Origin: WHSW01 sp963777775
Lineage (GTDB): Bacteria > Actinomycetota > Thermoleophilia > Solirubrobacterales > 70-9
Assembly: GCA_963777775.1 (NCBI GenBank)
Contig: CAVZRL010000008.1
Location: 86,781 to 150,780, forward strand
DNA length: 64,000 nucleotides
Direction: 5' to 3'
Positions 8,530 to 17,161 of the stretch are shown in pieces. The translations under genes were made by a program, and so were the position numbers. Position 1 is the stretch's first letter. Every line of letters starts with the position of its first letter. The notes under the pieces are model-generated. The model did no database searches, was not told where the DNA came from, and worked only from the letters and a program-made list of their open reading frames with translations.

Positions 8530-9237
8530 ATGGTGGGCGCCGACCTACCCCCGGACACGTCGCTGCTGCGCCGCCACGCGGATCCGGACGGATACGGATA
8601 CGGCTGGCTGCTGGTCCTGATCCTGAGCTCGCTCGCCTTTCAGCTCGGGGCGCCCGAGACCGAGTCGGCGCGGGCGCTGACGATCGCTCTCCAGGGACTC
8701 ACCCTGCTCGCCGCGCTCTGGGTGGCGCGCGTGCCTCGCCGGCTCCTGCAAGGGGCCGCGATCGTCGTCCTGGCCAGCGTCCTGATCGCCGTTGGGGTGC
8801 TGATCAGTTCGGTCGAGCTGAGCTCGGTCAGCGGCAGGCTGGTCGGGCTGCTGCTCGTCGTTCTCGCCCCGCTCGCGATCGCACTCGGGATCGTGCGGCA
8901 GGCACGCACCGCGGGGGCGATCACGATCCGGACGATGTTCGGCGTGCTCTGCGTGTACCTGCTGATCGGGATGGCGTTCGCCTTCGCCTACGGGCTGATC
9001 GCGGGGATCGGGGACGGGGCGTTTTTCGCCCAGATCGACGACGGGACCCCCGCCGACTTCCTCTACTTCAGCTTCGCCACGATCACCACCACCGGGTTCG
9101 GCGACCTGACCGCGGACGATGACCTCGGGCGCTCGCTGGCGATCACCGAGGCGTTGATCGGCCAGTTCTATCTGGTCACGGTCGTCGCCCTGATCGTCTC
9201 CAACCTGGGGCTGGCCCGCCGCTCGACCTCCGGGTGA
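8530..9237 (+). CDS. Voltage-gated-like potassium channel, GFG filter
   Basis: A 235-residue membrane protein starting at ATG 8530. About six hydrophobic segments occur, and the last two flank a pore loop with the selectivity filter Thr-Thr-Gly-Phe-Gly-Asp at 187-192. The GFG in place of GYG is tolerated in K+ channels. The first helices lack the regular Arg spacing of a voltage sensor, so gating is unclear. No RCK/TrkA domain is attached. The stop overlaps the GTG of the following GH3 gene (GTGA), so the two are translationally coupled. Confidence 0.88.
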   Translation: MVGADLPPDTSLLRRHADPDGYGYGWLLVLILSSLAFQLGAPETESARALTIALQGLTLLAALWVARVPRRLLQGAAIVVLASVLIAVGVLISSVELSSVSGRLVGLLLVVLAPLAIALGIVRQARTAGAITIRTMFGVLCVYLLIGMAFAFAYGLIAGIGDGAFFAQIDDGTPADFLYFSFATITTTGFGDLTADDDLGRSLAITEALIGQFYLVTVVALIVSNLGLARRSTSG

Positions 9238-10394
9238 GCGAGGACTTGCCCGAGCCGACCGCGCGCGCGAAGGTCGTCCGCCGGCGACAACTGGCGCTGG
9301 CGGCGGTCGCGTGCACCGCGGCGGTCGCGGGCGCGCTGGTCGGGAGCCTGGCCGACGACGAGCAGCAGCCCCCTCGGGACGGCGCTTCGGCGCCCGTGGT
9401 CTGCCCGCCCGCGGTCGCCGCGGACCCGCGACGGCTGACCGGGCAGATGCTGGTCGTGCGCATGGAGGGCAGCGCGACGGGGGACCTGCGACGCCGAGCC
9501 CGGCGCGGTGAGATCGGCGGCGTAGTCCTCTTCCCACCGCTCGACACCGCGACGTCGGCGCTGCGGGCGCAAGTCGAGGCCCTGCGCAAGGCCGCCGCCG
9601 CAGGTGGCGCGCCGGCGCCGCTGGTCACGATCGACCAGGAGGGCGGCGAGGTGAAGCGGCTGCCCGCTGCGCCGCCCGCGCGCACGCCACCCGAGCTCGG
9701 GACGGCCGGCCCGACGGCGGCCCGCGCCGAAGGCCGCGCGACGGGCCGCGCGCTGGCCCGGCTCGGGATCAACGTCGACCTCGCCCCGGTCCTCGACGTG
9801 CCGGTCTCAGACGCGTTCATCGGCTCGCGGGCATTCGCCGCCGACCCCGAGACGGTAAGCGCAGTCGGGATCGCCTTCGGCCACGGCCTCCAACGCGCGG
9901 GCGTCGCGGCGACGGCAAAGCACTTCCCCGGCCTCGGGCGCGCGGTCACCAACACCGACCTCGCCCCGAGCACCGTCGGCGCGACGCGCGCCGAGCTGCG
10001 CACGGACCTGGCGCCATTTCGCGCCGCGGCCGCCGCCGGGCTCGAGCTGGTGATGGTCTCGAACGCGGTCTATCCGGCGTTCGACCGGGCCTCGCCGGCG
10101 TCGCTCTCCCCGACCCTGATCCAGGCGCTGCTGCGAGACCGGCTCGGCTACCGCGGCGTCGTGATCAGCGACGACCTCGGCGCCGGCGCGCTCACGGGCA
10201 TGGGGATCGGCGAGGGGCCTGCGGCGGTCAGAGCGGCGCGCGGCGGAGTCGACCTGCTGCTCTTCGCCCTCTCGGACGGCTCGGAGGCGCACAGGTCGTT
10301 GCGCCGGGCGCTTCGCTCCGGCCGCCTCGATCGGCGGACCCTGCTCGCGTCCTGTGCCCGCACCACGGAGCTGCGGGCCCGCCTCGCCCGCTAG
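9234..10394 (+). CDS. Glycoside hydrolase family 3 (NagZ-like beta-N-acetylhexosaminidase)
   Basis: A 386-residue GH3 catalytic domain without the C-terminal GH3 domain, as in NagZ. An N-terminal hydrophobic stretch (about 20-40) suggests membrane anchoring or secretion. Motifs are Ile-Asp-Gln-Glu-Gly-Gly near 133, Lys-His-Phe-Pro-Gly at 229-233, and Ile-Ser-Asp-Asp-Leu at 311-315 with Asp313 the expected nucleophile. The usual NagZ loop His dyad (Asp-x-His after Lys-His-Phe-Pro-Gly) appears only partly, because Asn-Thr-Asp replaces it near 240. The probable role is cell-wall amino-sugar turnover. It overlaps the channel gene by 4 bp and shares a CTAG stop with the convergent metalloprotease. 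Confidence 0.87.
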   Translation: MSEDLPEPTARAKVVRRRQLALAAVACTAAVAGALVGSLADDEQQPPRDGASAPVVCPPAVAADPRRLTGQMLVVRMEGSATGDLRRRARRGEIGGVVLFPPLDTATSALRAQVEALRKAAAAGGAPAPLVTIDQEGGEVKRLPAAPPARTPPELGTAGPTAARAEGRATGRALARLGINVDLAPVLDVPVSDAFIGSRAFAADPETVSAVGIAFGHGLQRAGVAATAKHFPGLGRAVTNTDLAPSTVGATRAELRTDLAPFRAAAAAGLELVMVSNAVYPAFDRASPASLSPTLIQALLRDRLGYRGVVISDDLGAGALTGMGIGEGPAAVRAARGGVDLLLFALSDGSEAHRSLRRALRSGRLDRRTLLASCARTTELRARLAR

Positions 10395-11941
10395 CCGGGG
10401 CGCCCGAGGGCGACGGCGAACCGCTGGTGGTCCTTGCGATACGCCCAATCGCGCGCGCTGAAGCCGGCGGTACGGCCGTCGGCATTGATCGCGACCGCCG
10501 AGATCCGCTCGAACCGGGCCGGAGCGTCGAGCGTCAGCCGGGCCTTACCGCCGTGCTCGAGGTAGCGGCGCTTGACCACCACCTCGCCGTCCACTGGGCC
10601 GCCGTCGCGCGCCACGAGCGCGAAGCTCGCTCGCACGCCGTGCTCGGCGGCGCCGCGAAGCACGATCGGCTCGCTGCCCCCGGCACGCACATCGAGCATC
10701 CGGAACGCCGTGTGGTCGAGCGTGAACTCGAGCCGGCGGCCGGGGTGCAATTCCTGCTTGCGACGAACGTCCGGGTAGAGCGCCGCGTCGGGGAAGACGC
10801 CGGGCGCGGCCCGCCATTCGGCCGTCGCCGCGGCGAACTCGGCGAACTCGCGGCTGAAACCGCGCCCGCCGAGGTCGCGGATCGCCTGCTGATAGGCGGC
10901 GATCGCGAAGTCGGCCGGGTCGACTGCCGCCGAGACCTCCCAGGAGCGACGTACGACGTCGAGCCCGAACCCGCCGCCGGGCCCGGTGAGCCAGTGGTTC
11001 CAGACCCCGGTGCCGTAGATCTTGAGGCCCTTCGCCCCGCTGCGATCGGTGATCGGCACCCCGGGGCGCTCGGCAAAGACCTCGACGTAGTTGAGGTAGT
11101 CGTTGACCTCCGGGTAGACGTGCTCCTCGGCCCACACGGCCGTCGCCTCGAAGAGCCACACGTCCTGGAAGCTGTCGTAGTTCTGCTGCAGCAGGTGGTT
11201 GAACTCGTGCGCGACCGTCGCCCTGGCGGCGTCGAGCGGATCTGCGAAGCCGAACTCCGCCGGCGCATAGTCGTCGTCGATCACCAAGTAGCCGTACTTG
11301 CTGCGGGTCTCGCCCTGGCCCGGGTCGGGCGACTCGTATCCGAACAGACCGGCGTTTCCGAGCTGCTTGAGGTAGATGTCGGCACGCGCCGATGGGTCGG
11401 GACCGCACCCGTCGCGGTCCGGCTTCGGTGGCGCCCAGCCGAGCGGCCCGGGCGTGACCTCGACCTCACGCGAACGCTCGGCCATCGAGAGCACCGCCTC
11501 GACGTAGTCGGGTGCCTTGTCCCCGTCCGCGTCGGTGAGATCGGGCGCGTCGACGAACTCCGGCGAGCTGACGAAGAGGACGCAGAAGTGCTCGCTGGCG
11601 GCGCTGGCGACGGGTGCGCCCCTCGGGAAGCCGTCGCCGTAGCGGTCCGCCGAGCCGTCGGTGGGACGGGCGAGCAGCGCCTTGGCCCGGGTCCGGGCTT
11701 CGCCCTCGAGCGCGGGCAGCGTGGTGGCGAGCGTGTTGAGCGCGGCGCTCGCATCCGCGGGCTCGGCCGCCGCCGGCCCGGGGTCGAGCGCCGCCTCGGC
11801 GGCTGCGAGCGCCTGCTCGGCCCCCGGGGGCTCGGACATGGGTGCGGGCGCTTGGGCGACCGCGGTCGCGGGCAGGGCGAGGGCCAGGGCCGCGCCGGCG
11901 ACCACAGCGTGCAATCCGCGTCTGGATGGTCGCCGCGACAA
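10391..11941 (-). CDS. Secreted zinc metalloprotease-like protein (MXAN_6640 type)
   Basis: A 516-residue exported protein. Its Sec signal has a basic start, an Ala/Leu-rich core and an Ala-Val-Ala-Gln cleavage region. A zinc site His-Glu-Phe-Asn-His lies in the middle, with a downstream Trp-Ala-Glu-Glu likely to supply the third ligand. An Asp-x-Asp-Gly-Asp segment ahead of it could bind Ca2+. The C-terminus is beta-rich. This fits the putative metalloproteinases annotated as the MXAN_6640 family. The start is uncertain. TTG 11941 gives a compact signal peptide and does not overlap nadE; ATG 11977 would overlap the divergent nadE start. Confidence 0.8.
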   Translation of the reverse strand: MSRRPSRRGLHAVVAGAALALALPATAVAQAPAPMSEPPGAEQALAAAEAALDPGPAAAEPADASAALNTLATTLPALEGEARTRAKALLARPTDGSADRYGDGFPRGAPVASAASEHFCVLFVSSPEFVDAPDLTDADGDKAPDYVEAVLSMAERSREVEVTPGPLGWAPPKPDRDGCGPDPSARADIYLKQLGNAGLFGYESPDPGQGETRSKYGYLVIDDDYAPAEFGFADPLDAARATVAHEFNHLLQQNYDSFQDVWLFEATAVWAEEHVYPEVNDYLNYVEVFAERPGVPITDRSGAKGLKIYGTGVWNHWLTGPGGGFGLDVVRRSWEVSAAVDPADFAIAAYQQAIRDLGGRGFSREFAEFAAATAEWRAAPGVFPDAALYPDVRRKQELHPGRRLEFTLDHTAFRMLDVRAGGSEPIVLRGAAEHGVRASFALVARDGGPVDGEVVVKRRYLEHGGKARLTLDAPARFERISAVAINADGRTAGFSARDWAYRKDHQRFAVALGRPG

Positions 11942-11975
11942 GGTCTCTTTCCGCTGGTGAGGATACTTCCAGCCC

Positions 11976-13628
11976 ATGAATGAACCCACTCCAGGCCTGC
12001 GCGTTGCGCTCGCCCAGGTCAACCCGACCGTCGGCGACATCGACGGCAACGCGGCGCTGATCGGAGAGTGGATCGACCGGGCGCGTGATTCCGGCGCTCG
12101 CCTGGTCGTCTTTCCCGAGCTCTGCCTGCCCGGCTATCCGGCCGAGGACCTGTACCTGAAGCCCCACTTCCTGAGCGCCAACGCCGCGGCGCTCGAGCGG
12201 CTCGCCACCCGCACGGCGGGGATCGCGGCGCTGGTCGGCTTCGCCGAGCCGGCGCCGGGCGCAGGCGGGCGCCGCGCGGACGCACCCGCGTCGCGTCCGG
12301 CCCACAACTCGGTCGCGCTGCTCGAGGACGGAGAGATCAGCGTCGTGTACCGCAAGAACCGGCTCCCCAATTACGGGGTCTTCGACGAGGTGCGCTACTT
12401 CGAGCCCGGCAGCGAGGCCGCGCTCGCGACCGTCGACGGGGTGGCGGTCGGGTTGACCGTCTGCGAGGACCTGTGGCAGCCGGGCGCACCCGCCTCGCTC
12501 GAGGCCGAGCGGGGAGCGCGCCTGATCCTCAACCCCTCGGGATCGCCCTATCTGCGCGGGAAGGGTCACGATCGGGAGCTGATGTTCGCCGAGCGCGCCC
12601 GGGCATACGGGGTGCCGATCGCGTTCTGCAACCTGGTCGGCGGGCAGGACGAGCTCGTCTTCGACGGCCACAGCTTGATCGTCGACGCGCAGGGCACAGT
12701 GGTCGCGCGGGCGCGGCAATTCGAGCAGGAGCTGTTGATCTGGGAGCTCGCCGGAGCGCCCCCACCCCCGCCGTCACCGCCATTGTCCGACCTGGACGAG
12801 GTCTACGCGGCGCTCACCCTGGGCGTTCGCGACTACACGCGCAAGAACGGCTTCGAGCGGGTCGCGGTCGGGCTCTCGGGCGGGATCGACTCGGCCTTGG
12901 TCGCGCTGCTCGCCGCCGACGCGCTCGGCCCCGAGCAGCTCAGCTGCCTGGTCATGCCCTCGCCGCACTCGAGCCCGGACACCCAGGCCGACGCGCGGGC
13001 GATCGCCCGCAACCTCGGCGCAGAGCTGATCGAGCTGCCGATCGGGGCGGCGATGACCGCTTACGACGCGGCCCTCGGCGAGCATTGGAGCGCCACCGGG
13101 CTGGCGGCGGAGAACGTCCAGGCGAGGATCCGCGGCAACCTGCTGATGGCGCTATCCAACGACCGCGGGCTGCTCGTTCTGACGACCGGCAACAAGAGCG
13201 AGATGTCGGTCGGCTACTCGACCCTGTACGGCGACATGGCCGGCGGGCTCGCGGTCCTCAAGGACGTCCCGAAGCGGCTCGTCTACGACCTCGTCCGCCA
13301 TCGAAACGCCCGCGCCGAGGCGGAGCTGGTCCCGGCGAGCGTGCTGGAGCGCGCTCCGTCCGCCGAGCTTCGCCCCGACCAGCGCGACGAGGACTCGCTG
13401 CCTCCCTACGAGGTCCTCGACCGGATCCTCGAGGGCTACGTCGAGCGCGATCTCTCGCGCGAGCAGCTGATCGCCGAGGGCCTGCCGGAGGAGCACGTCG
13501 AAGAGACCATTCGGCTCGTCGATCGCGCCGAATACAAGCGCCGTCAGGCGCCGCCCGGGATCCGGATCACGAGCCGCGCCTTCGGCCGCGACCGGCGGCT
13601 TCCGATCACCAACCGGTTCAACGGCTGA
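11976..13628 (+). CDS. nadE: Glutamine-dependent NAD+ synthetase
   Basis: A 550-residue two-domain enzyme that makes NAD+ from deamido-NAD+, ATP and glutamine. The N-terminal nitrilase-type glutaminase shows its triad Glu48, Lys127 and Cys163 (Phe-Pro-Glu-Leu, Tyr-Arg-Lys-Asn, Thr-Val-Cys-Glu-Asp). The C-terminal synthetase has the ATP pyrophosphatase P-loop Ser-Gly-Gly-Ile-Asp-Ser-Ala at 299-305 and Thr-Thr-Gly-Asn-Lys-Ser-Glu further on. A Pro run near 260-267 joins the domains. It is shorter than the roughly 680-residue mycobacterial NadE and resembles the 540-580-residue bacterial form. The stop lies in a terminator stem. Confidence 0.95.
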   Translation: MNEPTPGLRVALAQVNPTVGDIDGNAALIGEWIDRARDSGARLVVFPELCLPGYPAEDLYLKPHFLSANAAALERLATRTAGIAALVGFAEPAPGAGGRRADAPASRPAHNSVALLEDGEISVVYRKNRLPNYGVFDEVRYFEPGSEAALATVDGVAVGLTVCEDLWQPGAPASLEAERGARLILNPSGSPYLRGKGHDRELMFAERARAYGVPIAFCNLVGGQDELVFDGHSLIVDAQGTVVARARQFEQELLIWELAGAPPPPPSPPLSDLDEVYAALTLGVRDYTRKNGFERVAVGLSGGIDSALVALLAADALGPEQLSCLVMPSPHSSPDTQADARAIARNLGAELIELPIGAAMTAYDAALGEHWSATGLAAENVQARIRGNLLMALSNDRGLLVLTTGNKSEMSVGYSTLYGDMAGGLAVLKDVPKRLVYDLVRHRNARAEAELVPASVLERAPSAELRPDQRDEDSLPPYEVLDRILEGYVERDLSREQLIAEGLPEEHVEETIRLVDRAEYKRRQAPPGIRITSRAFGRDRRLPITNRFNG

Positions 13629-13643
13629 AAGGTGCTTCAGCCG
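13622..13643. terminator. Bidirectional terminator, nadE / thioesterase
   Basis: A perfect 8-bp inverted repeat (13622-13629 with 13636-13643) with a 6-base loop. It covers the nadE stop codon, and its distal arm covers the stop of the convergent thioesterase gene. Confidence 0.65.
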
Positions 13644-14035
13644 GGCGCCGGGCGAACGGCGATCGTCAGCCGCGCGAGGGCGCAGAGGCGGCCCTCGTCG
13701 TCGCTCAGGTCACAGTCCCAGACCCAGGTCGAGCGCCCGCGATGGCGCGCTCGAGCCTCGCAGGTGACTCGCCCCGAGGCGATCGGGCGGATGAAGCTCG
13801 TCTGGTTGGCCTGGCCCATCGCGACCATCCCGTCGGCCGCCACCGCTTCATAGGTGGCACGAGAGCAGAGCGACTCCGCGAGCGTCGCCAGCGCTCCTCC
13901 GTGGACGATCCCAAACGGCTGGCGGATCGTGTCCGTGACCTCGAGTCGAGCGATGGCGTGCTCGGGCGAGAGGTCCACGTACTCGACGCCGATCGCACGG
14001 CTGAACCCGTCGGCCTGGTTGCCACGCTCACTCAT
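13637..14035 (-). CDS. PaaI-family hotdog thioesterase
   Basis: A 132-residue single hotdog-fold protein. The catalytic-loop motif Phe-Gly-x-Val-His-Gly-Gly-Ala near residue 41 is followed by the long helix (Leu-Ala-Glu-Ser) and an Asn-x-x-Phe-Ile-Arg-Pro strand that lines the acyl-CoA site. Members hydrolyse acyl-CoA thioesters, often aryl-CoAs, as tetramers in the cytoplasm. No phenylacetate or other CoA catabolic genes adjoin it, so the substrate is open. It is convergent with nadE. Confidence 0.9.
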   Translation of the reverse strand: MSERGNQADGFSRAIGVEYVDLSPEHAIARLEVTDTIRQPFGIVHGGALATLAESLCSRATYEAVAADGMVAMGQANQTSFIRPIASGRVTCEARARHRGRSTWVWDCDLSDDEGRLCALARLTIAVRPAPG

Positions 14036-14128
14036 CGGCCCAGCCTAATCACAGTGGGCGCGGTCGCGCCCGGGCGGCAGGGTCTTGCGTGCCGTCCCCC
14101 CGTAATCACTCATCTAGGCTTGCCCGAA

Positions 14129-15046
14129 GTGACGATCACCGCTGACCAACAGGCGACGCTGCAGCTCCTCCTCGAGCGCGGCCAGAGCTACTCCGACCTC
14201 GCAAGCCTGCTCGGGGTCGACGAGGATGAGGTCCGTGAGCGCGCGCGTGGCGCGCTCGCCGAGCTCGGCGGCGCAGATCCGGACCGCCACGTCGGGCTGA
14301 CCGACTACCTGCTCGGCGAAGCGGACCCGATCGGTCGCGCCGACGCCTCCCGCCATCTGCGCCAGGATCCCGGCGACCACGCGCTCGTGGCCGTGCTCAG
14401 CGAGCGGCTGCGGGAGCTCTACCCGAGCGCCGAGCTGCCGCGGCTCCCGGGAGAGCCGCGCCGGACCCGCGCAAGCACGGCGGCGGCGGGCAAGCAGCGG
14501 CCGGCGACGCAGCGGCTGGCGCTGGTGCTCGGCGGTGCGGCGCTCGTGTTGGTCGTGGCTGTGCTCGCGATCGCGGGTGTCTTCGACGGCGGTGAGGGCG
14601 GGGACGAGGGCGCCGCGAGCGCCGGCGCGGACACCGGGGAGCAGGCGGTACCGGTGCGGCTCGAGCCCGAGCCGGGATCCGACGCGGGCGGCGTGGTCGT
14701 GTTCGGCCTCGCCGCCACCGATGACCCGTTCATCGAGTTCCAGGTCCGCAACCTCGAGCCGGCGACTGCCGACGACGCGTATGTGCTCTGGTTCCTGGCC
14801 CGCGACGGCGCCGGCTTCCCGCTGCCGACCCCGCTTCCGGTCCAGCCCGACGGGACGCTCAGCGACCGGATCTCGGTCCCGGCCGAGATCATCGCCTTCG
14901 CCCAGCAGGCGAAGACGATCGCGATTGCGCTCAACGATCGGCGCCAACTCGATCGCGAGATCAACCGGGCGGTCAGGTCCGGCCAGGGCACGGTCGAGTT
15001 CCCCGGTGGGACGGTGCTCTCGGCGCCGATTCGCGGCGCCGGCTAG
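14129..15046 (+). CDS. Anti-sigma-like membrane protein with HTH head (RskA-like C-domain)
   Basis: A 305-residue single-pass protein from GTG 14129. Residues 5-48 look like a sigma-type helix-turn-helix (Ser-Tyr-Ser-Asp-Leu-Ala-Ser-Leu-Leu-Gly-Val then Glu-Val-Arg-Glu-Arg-Ala). A polar linker leads to one membrane helix (about 130-152) and an external domain of about 150 residues. That domain has Ala-Tyr-Val-Leu-Trp-Phe near 210 and an Ile-Ala-Ile-Ala-Leu strand near 270, similar in style to the RskA anti-sigma-K outer domain. It may be a membrane-bound regulator sensing the envelope. No sigma gene adjoins, so the partner is unknown. The upstream open frame inside nadE is not part of it. Confidence 0.7.
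   Translation: MTITADQQATLQLLLERGQSYSDLASLLGVDEDEVRERARGALAELGGADPDRHVGLTDYLLGEADPIGRADASRHLRQDPGDHALVAVLSERLRELYPSAELPRLPGEPRRTRASTAAAGKQRPATQRLALVLGGAALVLVVAVLAIAGVFDGGEGGDEGAASAGADTGEQAVPVRLEPEPGSDAGGVVVFGLAATDDPFIEFQVRNLEPATADDAYVLWFLARDGAGFPLPTPLPVQPDGTLSDRISVPAEIIAFAQQAKTIAIALNDRRQLDREINRAVRSGQGTVEFPGGTVLSAPIRGAG
15021..15041 (+). terminator. Candidate hairpin at the 3' end of the anti-sigma-like gene
   Basis: An 8-bp inverted repeat (15021-15028 with 15034-15041) with a 5-base loop overlaps the last codons before the stop. It could end the plus-strand transcript, but codon constraint could also produce it. Confidence 0.3.
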
Positions 15047-16689
15047 CCCGCCAGCAGCTTGCCGGGGTTCATGATCCCGGCCGGGTCGAGTCGCTGCTTG
15101 AGCGCCGCGAGCGCTCCGAGCCCCGTCTCCCCCACCTCGGCGCGCATGTAGGGAGCGTGGTCGCGCCCGACCGCGTGGTGGTGGGTGATCGTCGCGCCGC
15201 AGCCGACGATCGCCTCGCAGGCGGCTGTCTTTACCGCGCGCCAGTGCTCGATCTCCTCGCCCGGCTTGCCGGAGGCGAGAAAGGTGAAGTAGAGCGAAGC
15301 CCCGTCGCGGTAGGCGTGCGATAGATGGCAGATCACGATCCCCGGGGTCCCATGTCCGCGCAGGGCGCGGTCGATCGCGGCGCCGACCGCCCGGTAGAGC
15401 TGATCGAGCCGCGACCAGACGTGCGACGTCTCGAGCGTCTCGACCATGTAGCCGTGGTCGAGCAGCTCATCGCGCAGGTAGGGCCCGTCGTAGCGCCCGC
15501 GCTCCCAGGCCCGGCCCGGTGCGCTCCCGAGCGGAGCCGCACCGCCGGCGCGCAACAGCGCGGTGGAGCGGGCCCGGTCGCGGCGCACCGACTCGCCGCT
15601 GCCCTCCCAGCCGCAGATCATCAGGCAGCCTCCCTCGCGCCGACGCATCCGCAGGTAGGCGTCGAACAGGCTTCTCTTCAGCCCGCTCGTTCCGGCGAGC
15701 CCGAGCGAGACCCTGGTCTCGGCCTCGTCGGAGAGCCGCGTCACTGTCGGCAGCGCATCGCCCTGGGCGAGCGAGCGAACCAGCTCGCTGCCGGCGACGA
15801 AGTCGGCGGCGATCCAGGCCTCGTAGCGGCGCACCTCGGGCGCCGGTCGCACCCGCGCGGTCACCTCGGTGATCACGCCCAGGGTCCCCTCCGACCCGAG
15901 CGCCAGCTCGCGCAGGGCCGGCCCGGCGGCGGTGTGCGGGGTCGCCAGGGTGCGCAGCTCGCCCACCGGCGTCGCCATCGCCAGCGCGCTGACGAGCTCG
16001 TCGAAGCGCCCGTAGCCGGCCGACGCCTGGCCCGCGGAGCGGGTCGCCGCGAAGCCGCCGATCGTCGCGTACTCAAACGACTGGGGGAAGTGCCCGAGGG
16101 TCAGGCCTGCGGTACCGAGCGCGCGCTCGGCCTCGGGCCCGCTCAGGCCCGGGCCAAGCGTCGCCGTCAGTGAGGCGCGGTCGACGCCCAGCTCGCGCAG
16201 CCGCATCAGGTCGAGGGCAATCACACGCCCGTGCGGACCGGCAAGGGCATCGACGCCGCCGACGACGCTGGTCCCGCCGCCGTAGGGAACGACCGCGATC
16301 CCGTTCGCCGAGCAGGCCTCGAGCAGCGTCGCGACCTCGCCGGCGTCGGCGGGAGCAACGATCGCGTCGAAGGCGTGCTCGGGCCGGCCCCGGCGAAGCC
16401 GGATCAGGTCGGGATAGCTGCGTCCCGCCGCCCTTTGAACCCGTTCCTCGTGCCCCGTGAGCACGTGCCGCTCGCCGACGATGCTCGCGATCGCCTCGGG
16501 CAGCGGGCGCGGCTCGGGCAGCTCGACCCGTTCGAGCTCGACTCTCGCGCTCGGGGTAGCGGGGCCGAGCTGCTCGCGCAACATCGCGAGCGCCCCGGGC
16601 GGCAGATCGAGGCGCCTGCCGGGATCTCCCCAACCCCACCACTTGGCCGGCGTCCGCGACGGAGTCGGCGGCTCACCCGTCACGGCCAC
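15043..16689 (-). CDS. FAD-binding oxidase, alkyl-DHAP-synthase (AGPS)-like
   Basis: A 548-residue VAO/PCMH flavoprotein. It opens with Lys-Trp-Trp-Gly-Trp-Gly, typical of AGPS relatives. The FAD P-loop is Pro-Tyr-Gly-Gly-Gly-Thr-Ser around 135, followed by Ile-Gly-Gly-Phe and Gly-Ser-Glu-Gly-Thr-Leu-Gly. The C-terminal His triplet (503-505) and Gly-Arg-Asp-His-Ala-Pro-Tyr match the active-site tail of AGPS, and the chain ends in the usual Asp-Pro-x-x-Ile-Met-Asn-Pro-Gly-Lys. It could make ether-lipid precursors or be a related D-hydroxyacid oxidase. It overlaps the upstream SRPBCC gene by 17 bp and shares a palindromic CTAG stop with the convergent gene. Confidence 0.87.
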   Translation of the reverse strand: MAVTGEPPTPSRTPAKWWGWGDPGRRLDLPPGALAMLREQLGPATPSARVELERVELPEPRPLPEAIASIVGERHVLTGHEERVQRAAGRSYPDLIRLRRGRPEHAFDAIVAPADAGEVATLLEACSANGIAVVPYGGGTSVVGGVDALAGPHGRVIALDLMRLRELGVDRASLTATLGPGLSGPEAERALGTAGLTLGHFPQSFEYATIGGFAATRSAGQASAGYGRFDELVSALAMATPVGELRTLATPHTAAGPALRELALGSEGTLGVITEVTARVRPAPEVRRYEAWIAADFVAGSELVRSLAQGDALPTVTRLSDEAETRVSLGLAGTSGLKRSLFDAYLRMRRREGGCLMICGWEGSGESVRRDRARSTALLRAGGAAPLGSAPGRAWERGRYDGPYLRDELLDHGYMVETLETSHVWSRLDQLYRAVGAAIDRALRGHGTPGIVICHLSHAYRDGASLYFTFLASGKPGEEIEHWRAVKTAACEAIVGCGATITHHHAVGRDHAPYMRAEVGETGLGALAALKQRLDPAGIMNPGKLLAG

Positions 16690-17137
16690 CCACCAGCGCC
16701 CGCTCGATTCCCTCCAACGCCTCGTCGAGCCGGCGTTGCGAGGCGCCGCGCATCAGCGCCGAGCCAAGTCGCGAGAGGCCGCGGAGCCGCTCCTCGCTGG
16801 TCAGCGTGATCGCGGTCCCCGCCGGCTCGGGGGCGAGCTCGATCGAGAGCTTCGCGGCTTTGAGAATGCGGTCGAACGGCGTCCCGTCGATTTCCTGCTC
16901 CCAGGCAAGGCGCTCGAGCTCGCTCGACTCGGTGCAGCGAAAGTCCGCCCGCACCGCGGCCCCGCGCTCGGTGGCGAGCACGATCGTCCACTGGGCGGGT
17001 TCGTCATCGGGGTCGCGGACGTCCTCGACCCGCAGGGCCCGCGGCCACCAGCGCGCGAGGCTGTGCGGATCGGAGACCAGCTTCCAGACCCGCGCCGGCT
17101 CAGCGGCCACCGTGCGGGTGCGGGAAACGCGCGGCAT
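16673..17137 (-). CDS. SRPBCC-family polyketide-cyclase-like protein
   Basis: A 154-residue START/Bet v1-type fold. It begins with Arg-Thr-Val-Ala-Ala-Glu-Pro-Ala-Arg-Val-Trp then Asp-Pro-x-Ser-Leu-Ala-Arg-Trp-Trp-Pro, the usual first helix and turn of SRPBCC proteins. A long amphipathic C-terminal helix with Arg-Arg-Leu-Asp-Glu-Ala-Leu closes the hydrophobic pocket. It probably binds a lipid or aromatic ligand. The 17-bp overlap with the AGPS-like oxidase gene suggests the two are made together and may act on related lipids. Confidence 0.83.
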   Translation of the reverse strand: MPRVSRTRTVAAEPARVWKLVSDPHSLARWWPRALRVEDVRDPDDEPAQWTIVLATERGAAVRADFRCTESSELERLAWEQEIDGTPFDRILKAAKLSIELAPEPAGTAITLTSEERLRGLSRLGSALMRGASQRRLDEALEGIERALVGGRDG

Positions 17138-17161
17138 CGCCGGCTGCCAAGGAAGCCTTGG

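Noticed and set aside
12473..14128. Upstream extension of the anti-sigma-like frame through nadE
   Set aside because: Out-of-frame reading of nadE; low-complexity Arg/Gly/Ala.
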